Source of the DNA: an uncultured Bacteroidales bacterium
GTDB taxonomy: Bacteria; Bacteroidota; Bacteroidia; Bacteroidales; Bacteroidaceae
DNA: 64,000 bases
Assembly (NCBI GenBank): GCA_902782245.1
Contig: CACZMI010000011.1
Span: 1 to 64,000, forward strand
Direction: 5' to 3'
The notes under the pieces are model-generated. The model was not told the origin of the DNA. It did no database searches and saw nothing but the letters and a program-made list of their open reading frames with translations. This document shows, piece after piece, positions 7,919 through 18,200 of the stretch (position 1 is its first letter; every line of letters begins with the position of its first letter). Both the position numbers and the translations under genes were made by a program.

Positions 7919-9341
7919 TACGTGCTTTTGGGAAGCGCTTACGCAGGGCCTCTTCCTCCTCAGGGGTCATGGGGCCAGATATCTCAAGTGAGCGTATATC
8001 CTTGCCGTCCATCCAGTCCGGAATAACAACCTTGCCCACAAAACGTAGGGTGAGACTGTTTATTCGGCCCATCTTGCGGATTATATCTGGAACCTTGTTT
8101 ACCTTGAGCATGAGTCCGTCCGAGAATCCATCGCCATTGTCCATTGCCTTAAACTCCTCAAGCAGCTCCTCCTCGGTCTTGTCTATGCGGGTAAACCATC
8201 CCATCTTGGGAGTCATGGCATAAGACACGGGATCAACCTCCATACCTACTATTCCGGCCCAGAACTCCATCATCATTGTCTTCTCCACCTCACCGGTAAG
8301 GTCATTGAATATTATATACTTATACTCGGTTCTGACCATCTCGGGCAGCATGCTGTGGTCCATATTGACCTCGGCAGGGGTACGTCCGTTCTCATCATAC
8401 GGCAGGAACTTAAGGAACCAGCCGTCAAACTTGGTTGAGCCGATATCCATTCCGCAACTGAGTCCACGTACATCGCCCGGGCGGTATTTCTTGACAATAC
8501 TCTTCCAGAAATCAACATCCGGCTTGCCTTTTGAAGCATTGACAAACTCCTGGAGAATGGACTCCAGGTCATCAACCCACCAGCCTATGCCGTACGCACG
8601 TAGTTTGCGGGTGCGGTCCAGTATGGACTGCCAGTCATCGGGGGTGCCCTTAAGCGTTACGCTTGGTATGCCGCAGGACATATAAATCACAATGTAGTCA
8701 AAGTATGACTTTACTGTCTCCATAAGCGCTATCTGTGATACCATGTGCTCGTTTACATCAGTTGTGGAGAACTTCTCTGATATGATATCGGCAATATCGC
8801 CTTTGGTGTTGTCGCGTATCTGCACGTAGAAACTGTCCACTATGGCCTCCCAATCAGCCTCACCGCTCAACAGGTCCTTACCGCTCTGCACCACAAGGTC
8901 TATCTTGCCCTCATGATCTACAAAAAGGTTGCGCAGCTCCTCCGGGTTATCATTTACATAATGCGCGAATCCCTGACAGATAAGGAACCAGATGACATCG
9001 GGCGTAAGCACCACAGGCCGATGATCGGCAAACGCATCAATCATGCCTTTAAAGAAGGGGTTCTTTCCGTATGAGGCATATTTCTCATCACCTATGCCCC
9101 ATGCCACAACCCTCTGGTTCTCACCGCGAATCTCGCTCCTGTCAAGTATATCGCTTACAAGCTTATCGCTACTGCGCATAATCATGTTCAGGCTTTCGCC
9201 TGTAGGCTCCGGCAGGTCCGGATCTACGCGGAACGTTATGCTGCCTTTCTCCTTACTCAAGATATCTTTCTTCTTAGCCTGAACGCCCGATGCAGCCAGA
9301 ATTCCTGCCGCCAACAATAACCAAAATCTGATAATTCTCAT
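7878..9341 (-). CDS. Secreted DUF4419 domain protein
   Basis: A 487-aa protein with a signal peptide (MRIIRFWLLLAAGILAASG...). The body resembles the DUF4419 family, with the FADHRPVVLTPDVIWFLICQ segment near residue 110. The in-frame TTG at 9365 is rejected in favour of the ATG at 9341, which starts the signal peptide. Function unknown; periplasmic or surface location is inferred. The 3' end overlaps birA by 41 nt. Confidence 0.8.
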   Translation of the reverse strand: MRIIRFWLLLAAGILAASGVQAKKKDILSKEKGSITFRVDPDLPEPTGESLNMIMRSSDKLVSDILDRSEIRGENQRVVAWGIGDEKYASYGKNPFFKGMIDAFADHRPVVLTPDVIWFLICQGFAHYVNDNPEELRNLFVDHEGKIDLVVQSGKDLLSGEADWEAIVDSFYVQIRDNTKGDIADIISEKFSTTDVNEHMVSQIALMETVKSYFDYIVIYMSCGIPSVTLKGTPDDWQSILDRTRKLRAYGIGWWVDDLESILQEFVNASKGKPDVDFWKSIVKKYRPGDVRGLSCGMDIGSTKFDGWFLKFLPYDENGRTPAEVNMDHSMLPEMVRTEYKYIIFNDLTGEVEKTMMMEFWAGIVGMEVDPVSYAMTPKMGWFTRIDKTEEELLEEFKAMDNGDGFSDGLMLKVNKVPDIIRKMGRINSLTLRFVGKVVIPDWMDGKDIRSLEISGPMTPEEEEALRKRFPKARINGRALLDDEDDF

Positions 9342-9369
9342 ATCTCTAGTCTTTAATTTTTTCAAAAAA

Positions 9370-9400
9370 GATACAATTGGGGACAGACCCCTTTTGTATC
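9370..9400. repeat. Quasi-palindrome related to the 19.6-kb repeat
   Basis: A 13-bp imperfect stem (two mismatches) around GGGGacagaCCCC lies in the gap between two minus-strand genes, starting at the stop codon of the upstream one. Read on the minus strand, CAAAAGGGGTCTGTCCCCAAT differs at only two positions from the motif at 19674-19694. It may be a terminator or one copy of a small palindromic repeat family. Confidence 0.55.
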
Positions 9401-12400
9401 ATTTTTCACACACGGCACGGACACAATAACCATTTGTCCTGTCTCTGGATGTTATATGTATCTTAGACATCCTTGATCCGAGCAAAGACGTTGCATTCTC
9501 TCCAAAGTCAAGTTCAACCTCATCTGTTGTCCCGAATTCATATTTATCGAACTCCAGCACTACACACCCACGCCACGAAGAACTTTTTTCGGAGCTTTTT
9601 TTATCGGATGTCATATAAATACCTCTTTCATAATCATAATCGAATAACCTGTCAAAAGAATTTGAATTATAAGGAAGGAATATGGATTTATCCGTATATC
9701 CGGGAACCTTGCTTGTTATGCGGTATCCTTTTACTCCGTTAACTGAATCCAGGGTCCATTCACATTTTTCATACAGCTCCTTGTACTCCTCCTTGGTGGG
9801 CATGCGCCACTTGCCTCCCCAGTTGGCCCGGGCTGCATCATCCTCCGCGCTCAACCTGGTCAGGCCGTCCACATAGGGATCATCATCAGTGGTGGTATAT
9901 TTGGAGTACCACCACTTGTTCTGGTCCTTGAAGGCTTTCATGTACTTGTAGTTATACTCTGAATAATAGATTTTGGGTGCGGTCTCGCCCCATGCAAAGC
10001 GGGCTCCGGTTTCCTGAGGGCTATCGGCACCTACATTGCAATCGGCCCACAATACGCTTAATCCCAAATCAACCTGGGCATTGTGTCTTAAAGGCTTGAC
10101 CGGGTCGGGCTCAGCCTTAGGACGGTTCTCTTGCTGCGGGAGTTCCATTACAGGCCTGATATTCTTGCCGTTCCAGCGTCTGTCACCATTATCCAGGGAT
10201 TGTCCCAAAGTCGATGTCCAGTAATATGCATCTCCTCTATTAACAGGATTTGAATCATGATTATAATCACTTATGAAACCCGTGGCTGGAAGCCAGATGC
10301 TACGGTCCTCGTACCCGGGAATATTACTGGTAATGACATATCCCAGAAGACTTCGTTCAAAAAAGAGCTCAACAGTGTCATTAAAACTGTACTCAATAGT
10401 GTCTTGTCTATACTTTGCCTCCCAGGTGCATCTGTTCTTGAGCTCCCACAGTTCATCGGCAGTGGGCATGCGCCAACCGTTACCCAGAAGTACTGCGGCT
10501 GCATCATCTTCAGGGTCGAGAGTCTCCTTGTAATCAAGCGGGTATTTGGCTCCACCCCACTGACCGGGACTGGTATAGAAATTATACTTGGTCATTTCAT
10601 TTGTATATTGGCCGAACTTATAATTCCCACCGCTGTAAAGACCCGGCTTGGGGCTTGTCTCTCCCCAGGCAAAATATCCTCCCGCCTCATCGGGGCTTGA
10701 AGCGCCCAGATTGGCCGATGCCCACATTACGCTCAGACCCAGGTCAACCGCCTCCGGTACGGGCAATGACACATTCACGGTCATCTGAGCCTTACGCCCC
10801 TCAGTCTCTGCGGTAATCACGCATGTGCCCTGTCCCACAGCGGTCAAAAAGCCGTTTTCATCGATGGATACAATCTGTGGTGCCGATGAGCTCCAGTTGA
10901 TGGAGGTTGGTTTGACCTGACGTCCGGAGGGCTTCATCACAGCCTCCACATTGCGTATGGTACCGTAACTTATATCCATACTCTCAGCCGGTAGGGATAG
11001 TGATGTGAACATATCATCGGCAAGGGAGCGCACGGGACGTATATTCATTCCCATGAATCTGCTTTCATAACCGTTGAACATGAAGTCAAATGCCATTCTC
11101 AGTACTTCAACCGGGGGCAGTTCTGACAAACTTCCCCTCATTCCGTTTACTGAACCTATGGTGCTGAAACAGCTTCCTCTGGTACCACTGCCTGGAATGG
11201 ATGTCCAGAGAGAGAATTGTTTTCCTATTTCAATAGGCTCATTGCCGTTCATCTGACCTGAATAGGGAATGAATATGCTGTGTCCCTCAAATCCGGGAAC
11301 ATTGCTTGTAAAACGCATTCCGGCTACACCGTTTACGATAGCAGTATCATAAGTGCAGTTTTTCACCAACTCTACAAACTCATCGTTGGTAGGAATACGC
11401 CAGCCGTCACCTAACATTACTGTGGCTGCGTCATCGGTCGGCTCAAGACGGTTAAGATTGTCGGCCTTGAGATATTGATGGGACAGCCCCTGGGCGGTGT
11501 ATTTGTCCATACCGTTTTCCTGTACAAAGGAACTGTAGCGGTAGTTGCCCCAGGAGAAAGACTCCTTGGGCTCAATCTCAGCCCATGCGTAATAATCACC
11601 ATAAATCTCAGGTGCCGATGCTCCCAAGTTGGCATTGGCCCATAGAACACTCAATCCCAGATCCACGTATTCAAACTCATGAGGAGTTACGGTTACGGTG
11701 CATTGGGCTGTCTTGCCGTATGCGGTAACCTGTACCTTACAGCTGCCCGGTCCGGCTGCCACTAAAAGGCCATCTTCAACAACTTTTACTACGTTTTCAT
11801 CGGAGGATTTCCAGGTGCAGGCGCTGTTCACGTCACGCTTTCCCATTGTCACTTTCAGTCTGGTGCCTGTGCCCTGCTGCAAAGTGAGTTTTGTTTTTTC
11901 TAACGTGATTCCGGACACCTCTTTACCGGACAGAGGCATCACCATACGCACCGACTGTTCCGATTCACGGTTCTCGCTGTGCCACTCATCGGCTCCGCGC
12001 TTGAAATTGAAACCGTATGCGGCCTCATCATCAGGCTGGACTCCCGGGGTTGAGCACCAGTAAGAGGCGTATGTGCCTACCTCCATCAGCTGGCCGTCCT
12101 GAAGCCAGCCTGCAGCGGGCAGGAATATGCTCCGGTCCGTATATCCTTTTATCTTGCTTGTTACCAGATAGCCGCCTATGCCGTTCTGTTCTGTCCACTT
12201 CCAGGTGCAGTACTTTCGCAGCTCGTCCCATTCGGCCTTGGTACCCATACGGCTACCGTCGGTAGTCTTCAGCGCCATTGCATCGGGCCAGCGGTAATAC
12301 CAGCCTACAGGTCTGTTGGCTGTTATACCGGTATTTAAGGTACTCCACTTTACACTCAATCCCAAATCAACGTACTCCTGGGCAGACGATATGCTGCACA

Positions 12401-12440
12401 AGGCACAGAAAAAGACAATTGCAGAAAAACGTATTCTCAT
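9399..12440 (-). CDS. Secreted repeat protein with Ig-like (BIG2) and Fib_succ_major-type domains
   Basis: A 1013-aa protein with a signal peptide starting at the ATG at 12440 (MRIRFSAIVFF...). It carries four copies of a roughly 150-200-aa module: each opens with VDLGLSV.W...N.GA, has AWGET.PK, then a W.R.PT.DE..EL motif and a GY.D.SIFLPA motif, as in Fibrobacter major paralogous domains. Two BIG2-like domains separate the first three modules (about 180-260 and 480-560). A surface-exposed role is inferred. No T9SS C-terminal sorting domain is obvious. Confidence 0.78.
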   Translation of the reverse strand: MRIRFSAIVFFCALCSISSAQEYVDLGLSVKWSTLNTGITANRPVGWYYRWPDAMALKTTDGSRMGTKAEWDELRKYCTWKWTEQNGIGGYLVTSKIKGYTDRSIFLPAAGWLQDGQLMEVGTYASYWCSTPGVQPDDEAAYGFNFKRGADEWHSENRESEQSVRMVMPLSGKEVSGITLEKTKLTLQQGTGTRLKVTMGKRDVNSACTWKSSDENVVKVVEDGLLVAAGPGSCKVQVTAYGKTAQCTVTVTPHEFEYVDLGLSVLWANANLGASAPEIYGDYYAWAEIEPKESFSWGNYRYSSFVQENGMDKYTAQGLSHQYLKADNLNRLEPTDDAATVMLGDGWRIPTNDEFVELVKNCTYDTAIVNGVAGMRFTSNVPGFEGHSIFIPYSGQMNGNEPIEIGKQFSLWTSIPGSGTRGSCFSTIGSVNGMRGSLSELPPVEVLRMAFDFMFNGYESRFMGMNIRPVRSLADDMFTSLSLPAESMDISYGTIRNVEAVMKPSGRQVKPTSINWSSSAPQIVSIDENGFLTAVGQGTCVITAETEGRKAQMTVNVSLPVPEAVDLGLSVMWASANLGASSPDEAGGYFAWGETSPKPGLYSGGNYKFGQYTNEMTKYNFYTSPGQWGGAKYPLDYKETLDPEDDAAAVLLGNGWRMPTADELWELKNRCTWEAKYRQDTIEYSFNDTVELFFERSLLGYVITSNIPGYEDRSIWLPATGFISDYNHDSNPVNRGDAYYWTSTLGQSLDNGDRRWNGKNIRPVMELPQQENRPKAEPDPVKPLRHNAQVDLGLSVLWADCNVGADSPQETGARFAWGETAPKIYYSEYNYKYMKAFKDQNKWWYSKYTTTDDDPYVDGLTRLSAEDDAARANWGGKWRMPTKEEYKELYEKCEWTLDSVNGVKGYRITSKVPGYTDKSIFLPYNSNSFDRLFDYDYERGIYMTSDKKSSEKSSSWRGCVVLEFDKYEFGTTDEVELDFGENATSLLGSRMSKIHITSRDRTNGYCVRAVCEK

Positions 12441-12476
12441 AATCAAACTGGTTGTATAATTGATAATTCTGAACAC

Positions 12477-12596
12477 ATGCCATGTTAAACCGCATTACGG
12501 TTCTTTAACGGCATTGGTTACGGGGCAAAAGTATCACAACGGAATCCTCAAAACAACAAAAATGCGCTGCAAAACCGTTGCATCTGAAATAATGAC
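12477..12596. other. Intergenic stretch with short inverted repeat
   Basis: This is the spacer between the divergent repeat-protein gene and pyrH. GTTAAA...TTTAAC with inner CCG/CGG (about 12484-12509) forms a small inverted repeat of unknown role, possibly an operator. Confidence 0.25.
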
Positions 12597-12604
12597 TACT
12601 TTTG
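12597..12604 (+). promoter_or_regulatory. Bacteroidota -7 box for pyrH
   Basis: TACTTTTG, 23 nt upstream of the pyrH ATG. A TTG lies 16 nt upstream of the box. Confidence 0.6.
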
Positions 12605-12627
12605 TGTAATTAAATACAGATTTCAGT

Positions 12628-13338
12628 ATGGCAAGATTCAAAAGGATATTGCTCAAGCTCAGCGGCGAGAGTCTGATGGGTGAGCAGCGTTACGGAATAG
12701 ACGAGAAGCGTCTTGGTGAGTATGCACAGCAGATCAAGGAGATCCATGACATGGGCGTACAGATTGGTATTGTAATAGGCGGCGGTAACATATTCCGCGG
12801 TCTCAAGGGCGCAGGCAAGGGTTTTGACCGCGTCAAGGGTGACCAGATGGGTATGCTGGCAACCGTAATCAACGGCCTGGGACTCAGTTCCGCACTCACA
12901 TCCATTGATTGCCCCAACAAGGTGCTCACAGCCATCCGCATGGAGCCCATTGGCGAGCTTTACTCAAAGTGGAAAGCAATTGATGCAATGGAGCAGGGCC
13001 AGGTAGCCATCCTGGTGGGCGGTACCGGCAATCCCTACTTTACCACCGATACCGGCTCATCCCTGCGCGGCATAGAGATTGAGGCCGATGTTATGCTCAA
13101 GGGCACCCGCGTGGACGGAGTCTATACCGCCGATCCCGAGAAGGACCCCACTGCTACCAAGTTTGATGAAATCACTTTCGATGAGATTTACAACCGCAAC
13201 CTCAAGGTAATGGACCTGACCGCCACCACCATGTGTAAGGAGAACGGCCTGTCCATCTACGTATTCAATATGGATATTCCCGGCAACCTTAAGAAGGTTA
13301 TTGCCGGCGAGCCTATCGGCACCCTGGTGCACAAGTGA
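12628..13338 (+). CDS. pyrH: UMP kinase
   Basis: A 236-aa hexameric UMP kinase (UMP + ATP to UDP + ADP). Present are LKLSGESLMG at the N-terminus, the IVIGGGNIFRG glycine loop, GTGNPYFTTDT, and the C-terminal ATTMCKENGL segment. Its stop codon sits inside a 9-bp inverted repeat (13336-13366), and a terminator hairpin follows. Confidence 0.97.
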   Translation: MARFKRILLKLSGESLMGEQRYGIDEKRLGEYAQQIKEIHDMGVQIGIVIGGGNIFRGLKGAGKGFDRVKGDQMGMLATVINGLGLSSALTSIDCPNKVLTAIRMEPIGELYSKWKAIDAMEQGQVAILVGGTGNPYFTTDTGSSLRGIEIEADVMLKGTRVDGVYTADPEKDPTATKFDEITFDEIYNRNLKVMDLTATTMCKENGLSIYVFNMDIPGNLKKVIAGEPIGTLVHK

Positions 13339-13366
13339 CGCAAAACGAAACGACCCCTTTGCGTCA
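13336..13366. repeat. Inverted repeat spanning the pyrH stop codon
   Basis: TGACGCAAA at 13336-13344 pairs perfectly with TTTGCGTCA at 13358-13366; the left arm begins with the pyrH TGA. It lies in a convergent gap and may contribute to bidirectional termination. Confidence 0.6.
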
Positions 13367-13379
13367 CAAGTAAAAGAGA

Positions 13380-13410
13380 GGGAGCCTATAGTGAGCTCCC
13401 TTCTTTATTT
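13380..13410 (+). terminator. Terminator hairpin between pyrH and DUF4834
   Basis: The GGGAGC/GCTCCC stem (13380-13385 with 13395-13400) is followed by a T-rich run TTCTTTATTT, so it acts best for pyrH on the plus strand. Confidence 0.6.
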
Positions 13411-13647
13411 CTTTACCTCCTCAAAATCTACGTATTCACCGTCGGAATCGGAGAGGACTTTCTTTTTGGAACGTGTGCGCTTGCCTACAGTCTGGCGTCC
13501 CTCTGTTTTTTTCTGCATCCGGTCACCCTTGCGGAAAAGACCTACTATCGCTCCCAGAAATGTAGCCAGAAGATCACGTGCAAAGGTGAGTACTGCAAGC
13601 AGGGCAAACAGTAATATGAATAATATTATCAGGGCGGTAATTATCAT
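13405..13647 (-). CDS. DUF4834-type small membrane protein
   Basis: An 80-aa protein with an N-terminal transmembrane helix (about 2-23) and a basic tail rich in K and R (KKTEGRQTVGKRTRSKKK), ending in an acidic stretch. It matches the Bacteroidota DUF4834 pattern and the usual position after psd and pssA. Function unknown; membrane anchoring is clear from sequence. Confidence 0.75.
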   Translation of the reverse strand: MIITALIILFILLFALLAVLTFARDLLATFLGAIVGLFRKGDRMQKKTEGRQTVGKRTRSKKKVLSDSDGEYVDFEEVKK

Positions 13648-13693
13648 CTGAAATCAGTTTACTATACAAACGGCAAAAAGTTTGCCTGGTTAA

Positions 13694-14380
13694 TCAATGC
13701 TGACCTTTTGTCAGAACTGACAGTATTATATACCATCCTATGACTGCGGCCAGACCTCTCTCGCGCAGAAGAACCAGTATTACAACCGATACTATAAGGA
13801 ATATGAACCTTATTTTGTTATCGGCCCATTTGAGGTTCTTGAACTTGAGCGAGAACATGGGTATCTCACTGACCATCAGACCGGCAAACAGCAGCACCAG
13901 AGCTCCGATTATCCATTTGGCTCCGGGAACCGAGTTGAGGTCCATCTGGAACAGACCGCACCAGAACAGGGCGTTGGCAGGAACTGCCAGACCCAGAAAC
14001 GACGAAGTCTGACGCTCATCGGTATTGAACTTGGCCAGACGCAGGGCTGCAAATGCAACCAGCACCAGGCCTATGTAGGGATAAACGGTTGATTCGGGGC
14101 ATAACTCACGCAGTGTCATGATGCAGAGCATGGCGGGAGCCAGTCCGAACGTGACAAGGTCTGCCAGTGAATCAAGTTCCTTGCCGATGGGTGAGTAAGC
14201 CTTGAGAAGTCTGGCTGACAGACCGTCGCAGAAATCAAACAGTGCGCCGGCAACCACCCAGAGCAGGGCGCGCCATGCATCGGCGTGGAAAGCGGCCATA
14301 ACAGCCATGCAGCCCGAAAGCAGGTTGCAGCATGTTATGGTATTGGGGATATGTTTTGTAATGCTGTTTGCCATTGTCAT
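13694..14380 (-). CDS. pssA: CDP-diacylglycerol--serine O-phosphatidyltransferase
   Basis: A 228-aa membrane enzyme making phosphatidylserine from CDP-DAG and serine. The CDP-alcohol phosphatidyltransferase signature D-G-x2-A-R-x8-G-x3-D-x3-D is intact (DGLSAR...GKELDSLAD). I chose the ATG at 14380, which overlaps the psd stop by 4 nt and starts just before the first membrane segment; the longer frame lies within psd. Works with psd to make phosphatidylethanolamine. Confidence 0.95.
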   Translation of the reverse strand: MTMANSITKHIPNTITCCNLLSGCMAVMAAFHADAWRALLWVVAGALFDFCDGLSARLLKAYSPIGKELDSLADLVTFGLAPAMLCIMTLRELCPESTVYPYIGLVLVAFAALRLAKFNTDERQTSSFLGLAVPANALFWCGLFQMDLNSVPGAKWIIGALVLLFAGLMVSEIPMFSLKFKNLKWADNKIRFIFLIVSVVILVLLRERGLAAVIGWYIILSVLTKGQH

Positions 14381-15066
14381 GATAATTTTGCCAGGATTGA
14401 GATATCTGCTGTTACCTTCTGGTTTACTTTTACGCATACTAGGGAGTCTACCGGCAGATAGACGTCAACTCTGGAGCCGAATTTAATGAAACCCATGTGG
14501 GTGTCAATCTGTGCCTCGTTACCCGGTTTGCAGTATGTCACTACTCTGCGGGCCATTGCGCCGGCTATCTGACGGAGCATGATCTCCTTGCCGTCGGGGG
14601 TCTTGATGACAACCAGTGAGCGTTCGTTCTCTGTGCTGGCCTTGGGTTTGAATGCAGCATGGAATGTACCGTCCTGATGCTCCACCTTGGTGACTGTTCC
14701 GTTTACGGGGAACCAGTTGGCGTGAACGCTCCATACACTCATGAATATGGACACCATAAGGCGACGGTCATTGAAATAATCGGTCTCATCAACCTCTTCA
14801 ATGGTCACGATCGTGCCATCGGCGGGACATACCACTACCTTTTCCCTGTCATCGCTTGGGAAATGTCTTACCGGATTCCTGAAAAAGTTCAGAAAAAAGC
14901 AGACAAACAGAAGTGTAACGGCAAGTGCTGCGTATGACCACCATCCGCAGATGGAAGGGATTAGAAACAGCGGCAGGTTAATGACGAAGAATAGTATAAC
15001 CACAATTGTAAGTGTGGTCTTTCCTTCGGGATTGATCGCGGTATGTTTTCCGTTGTTCTGGGCCAT
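14377..15066 (-). CDS. psd: Phosphatidylserine decarboxylase proenzyme
   Basis: A 229-aa pyruvoyl-dependent enzyme converting phosphatidylserine to phosphatidylethanolamine. Two N-terminal membrane helices (about 18-60) precede the catalytic part. The self-cleavage site that forms the pyruvoyl group is the G-S pair in IKFGSRVD, near residue 197. Short form typical of Bacteroidota. Directly coupled to pssA. Confidence 0.94.
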   Translation of the reverse strand: MAQNNGKHTAINPEGKTTLTIVVILFFVINLPLFLIPSICGWWSYAALAVTLLFVCFFLNFFRNPVRHFPSDDREKVVVCPADGTIVTIEEVDETDYFNDRRLMVSIFMSVWSVHANWFPVNGTVTKVEHQDGTFHAAFKPKASTENERSLVVIKTPDGKEIMLRQIAGAMARRVVTYCKPGNEAQIDTHMGFIKFGSRVDVYLPVDSLVCVKVNQKVTADISILAKLS

Positions 15067-15089
15067 GTCCTTGTTATTCTATTGATAGG

Positions 15090-15097
15090 CAAAGATA
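15090..15097 (-). promoter_or_regulatory. Bacteroidota -7 box for psd-pssA
   Basis: TATCTTTG on the minus strand, 23 nt upstream of the psd ATG; no -33 element is visible. Confidence 0.6.
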
Positions 15098-15257
15098 GAA
15101 TAAAAAGATAAATAATGGCATACTTATTGTATTGTATTTTGCTGTGGGACATTCGTGACCGGCATGCCGGGTTTTTGTTGAAAACTTTGAGCCCGCCTCA
15201 CTTGCCTCTGTCTCCAAATGAAAGTAACTTTAAAAACTTTTTCAGCCTTACGGTATT

Positions 15258-18200
15258 ATGCAGGAATTCGTTCATCTCCACGTCCATACGCAGTACTCTC
15301 TGCTGGATGGCCAGACCAATATCAAGAAGTTGGTTGATAAGGCCATAGCAGACGGTATGCGCGGCGTTGCGGTTACAGATCACGGCAACATGATGGGCAT
15401 TAAGGAGTTCAAGAACTACTGCGACAAGGTCAATGACAAGCTTAAGGAGGAGGGTAAGCACTTTAAGCCGATAATAGGCTGTGAGGTATATGTGGCGCCA
15501 CGCCGCAAGGAGCAGCGCGACAGTAAGGAACTGGACGGCGCCAACTACCACCTCATTCTGCTGGCCAAGAACGAGAAAGGCTATCATAACCTTATCAAGA
15601 TTGTGTCAAGGGCCTGGATGGACGGATTCTATTCACATCCACGTACTGACAAATATGACCTGGAGAAATATCACGAGGGTATAATATGTTGCTCGGCATG
15701 TCTGGGTGGTGAGGTACCAAAACTGATCACTGCAGGTAAGATAGATGAGGCTGAGCAGGTGGTACAGTGGTTCCATAACCTCTTTGGTGTGGACTACTAC
15801 CTGGAACTGCAGCGTCACAAGGCAACCGTACCCAATGCCAATCATGAGGCGTTCCCCCTGCAGCAGAACGTGAACAGGCATCTCATTGAGATGTCGCGCA
15901 AGTTCGGCATAAAAATGGTATGCACCAACGACGTCCATTTCCTGGATGAGGATAATGCCGATGCCCACGAACTGCTGATTTGCCTCTCTACCGGACGTAC
16001 TCCCGATGACCCCAACCTGATGCGTTACTCCAAACAGGAGTGGTTCAAGACCACTCAGGAGATGAACACTCTGTTTGAGGATGTTCCGGAGGCGCTTGCC
16101 GGAACTGTAGAGATCCTGGATAAGGTTGAAGAGTACTCCATCAACCATCCTCCTATCATGCCTAACTTTGCCATTCCCGTGGAGTTCGGAACTGAGGATG
16201 AGTACCGTCAGCGTCTGACCGAGGAGGACCTCTTTAAGGAGTTTACCTGTAATGAGCACGGCGAGACCGTGATGTCAAAGGAGGATGCCGACAAGAAGAT
16301 CAAGAAACTGGGCGGCTATGACAAGCTCTACCGTATCAAACTGGAGGCCGATTATCTGGCCGAGCTCACCTTCAAGGGAGCCAAGGTCCGTTACGGAGAT
16401 CCCATTCCCGAGAGCGTAATGGAGCAGCTCAAGTTCGAGCTCCACATCATGAAGACCATGGGTTTCCCGGGATACTTCCTCATTGTGCAGGACTTTATCA
16501 ATGCAGCCCGTACGGAACTGGGAGTATCGGTAGGACCGGGACGTGGATCGGCCGCCGGATCGGCCGTGGCCTACTGTCTGGGTATCACCCAGATTGATCC
16601 CATCAAGTATGACCTGCTGTTTGAGCGTTTCCTCAACCCGGACCGTATATCACTCCCTGATATCGATGTGGACTTTGATGATGACGGCCGCGGTCGCGTA
16701 CTGCAGTGGGTTACCGAGAAATACGGTAAGGAGAAGGTGGCCCATATCATCACCTACGGCACCATGGCTACCAAGATGGCAATCAAGGATGTGGCACGTG
16801 TGCTTGAGGTACCTCTGGACATATCAAACAACCTCTGCAAGGCTATTCCTGACCGCCTGCCCGATGATGCCAACGGCAAGCCCCGCAAGATGAATCTGAG
16901 CAACGTGCTGGAGTGCGTCCCCGAGATACAGCAGGCCGCCGCATCGGACGATGAACGTCTGCGTAACACCATCAAGTTTGCCAAGATGCTTGAGGGCAAT
17001 GTGCGCGGTACCGGTGTTCATGCCTGCGGTACCATAATATGCCGTGATGACGTGACCGACTGGGTGCCTGTATCGTGGGCTACCGATAAGGATACGGGTG
17101 ACCGTCTGCTGGTAACCCAGTATGAGGGCAGTGTGATTGAGGATACCGGCCTTATCAAGATGGACTTTCTGGGTCTTAAGACTCTTTCCATCATCAAGGA
17201 GGCTGTTGAGAATATCAAGTCAAGCCTGGGTATCGATCTTAACATCGATACGATACCGATAGATGATAAGAAGACCTTCCAGCTTTACTGCGAGGGCCGT
17301 ACCATAGGCACGTTCCAGTTTGAATCGCCCGGTATGCAGAAATACCTGCGTGAGTTGCAGCCCGGTGTGTTCGAGGACCTCATAGCCATGAACGCTCTGT
17401 ACCGTCCGGGTCCTATGGATTATATCCCGGATTTCATTGACCGTAAACTGGGCCGTAAGCCTATTGAGTATGATATCCCCGTAATGGAGAAGTATCTTAA
17501 GGATACATACGGCATTACGGTTTATCAGGAGCAGGTCATGCTGCTGTCACGTCTGCTGGCCAACTTCACACGTGGTGAGAGTGATACCCTGCGTAAGGCC
17601 ATGGGTAAGAAACTCAAGGACAAGCTGGATCACCTAAAGCCCAAGTTCATTGCGGGCGGTCAGGCCAATGGCCATGATCCCAAGGTGTTGGAGAAAATAT
17701 GGGCCGATTGGGAGAAATTTGCATCATACGCGTTCAACAAGTCTCACGCCACATGCTACTCATGGGTGGCTTACCAGACCGCTTATCTTAAGGCCAACTA
17801 CCCGTCACAGTATATGGCTGCCGTACTTAGCCGTGCCGGCGATATCACTGAAGTGACAAAACTTATGGATGAGTGCAAGGCTATGGGTATTAACGTACTC
17901 GGGCCCGATGTGAACGAGAGCGTGCCTAGATTCGGTGTCAACGCCAAGGGTGATATCCGCTTTGGTATGGCATCGGTCAAGGGCGTGGGTGAGAATGCGG
18001 TATCGGCCATTGTGAGCGAACGCAAGGCAAACGGACCGTACAAGAGCATATTTGATTTTGTGCAGCGCGTGAACCTGAGCGCCTGCAACCGCAAGAACAT
18101 AGAGAACCTGGCACTGGCGGGAGCGTTTGACTGCTTCCCCGAGATAAGGCGCGAGCAGTTCCTGCAGCCCTGCGGCAAGAACGAGGTTTTCAGTGATGTG

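Noticed and set aside
10273..10700. Open frames antisense to the repeat protein
   Set aside because: They are shadows of the repetitive coding sequence with no start signals or known domains.
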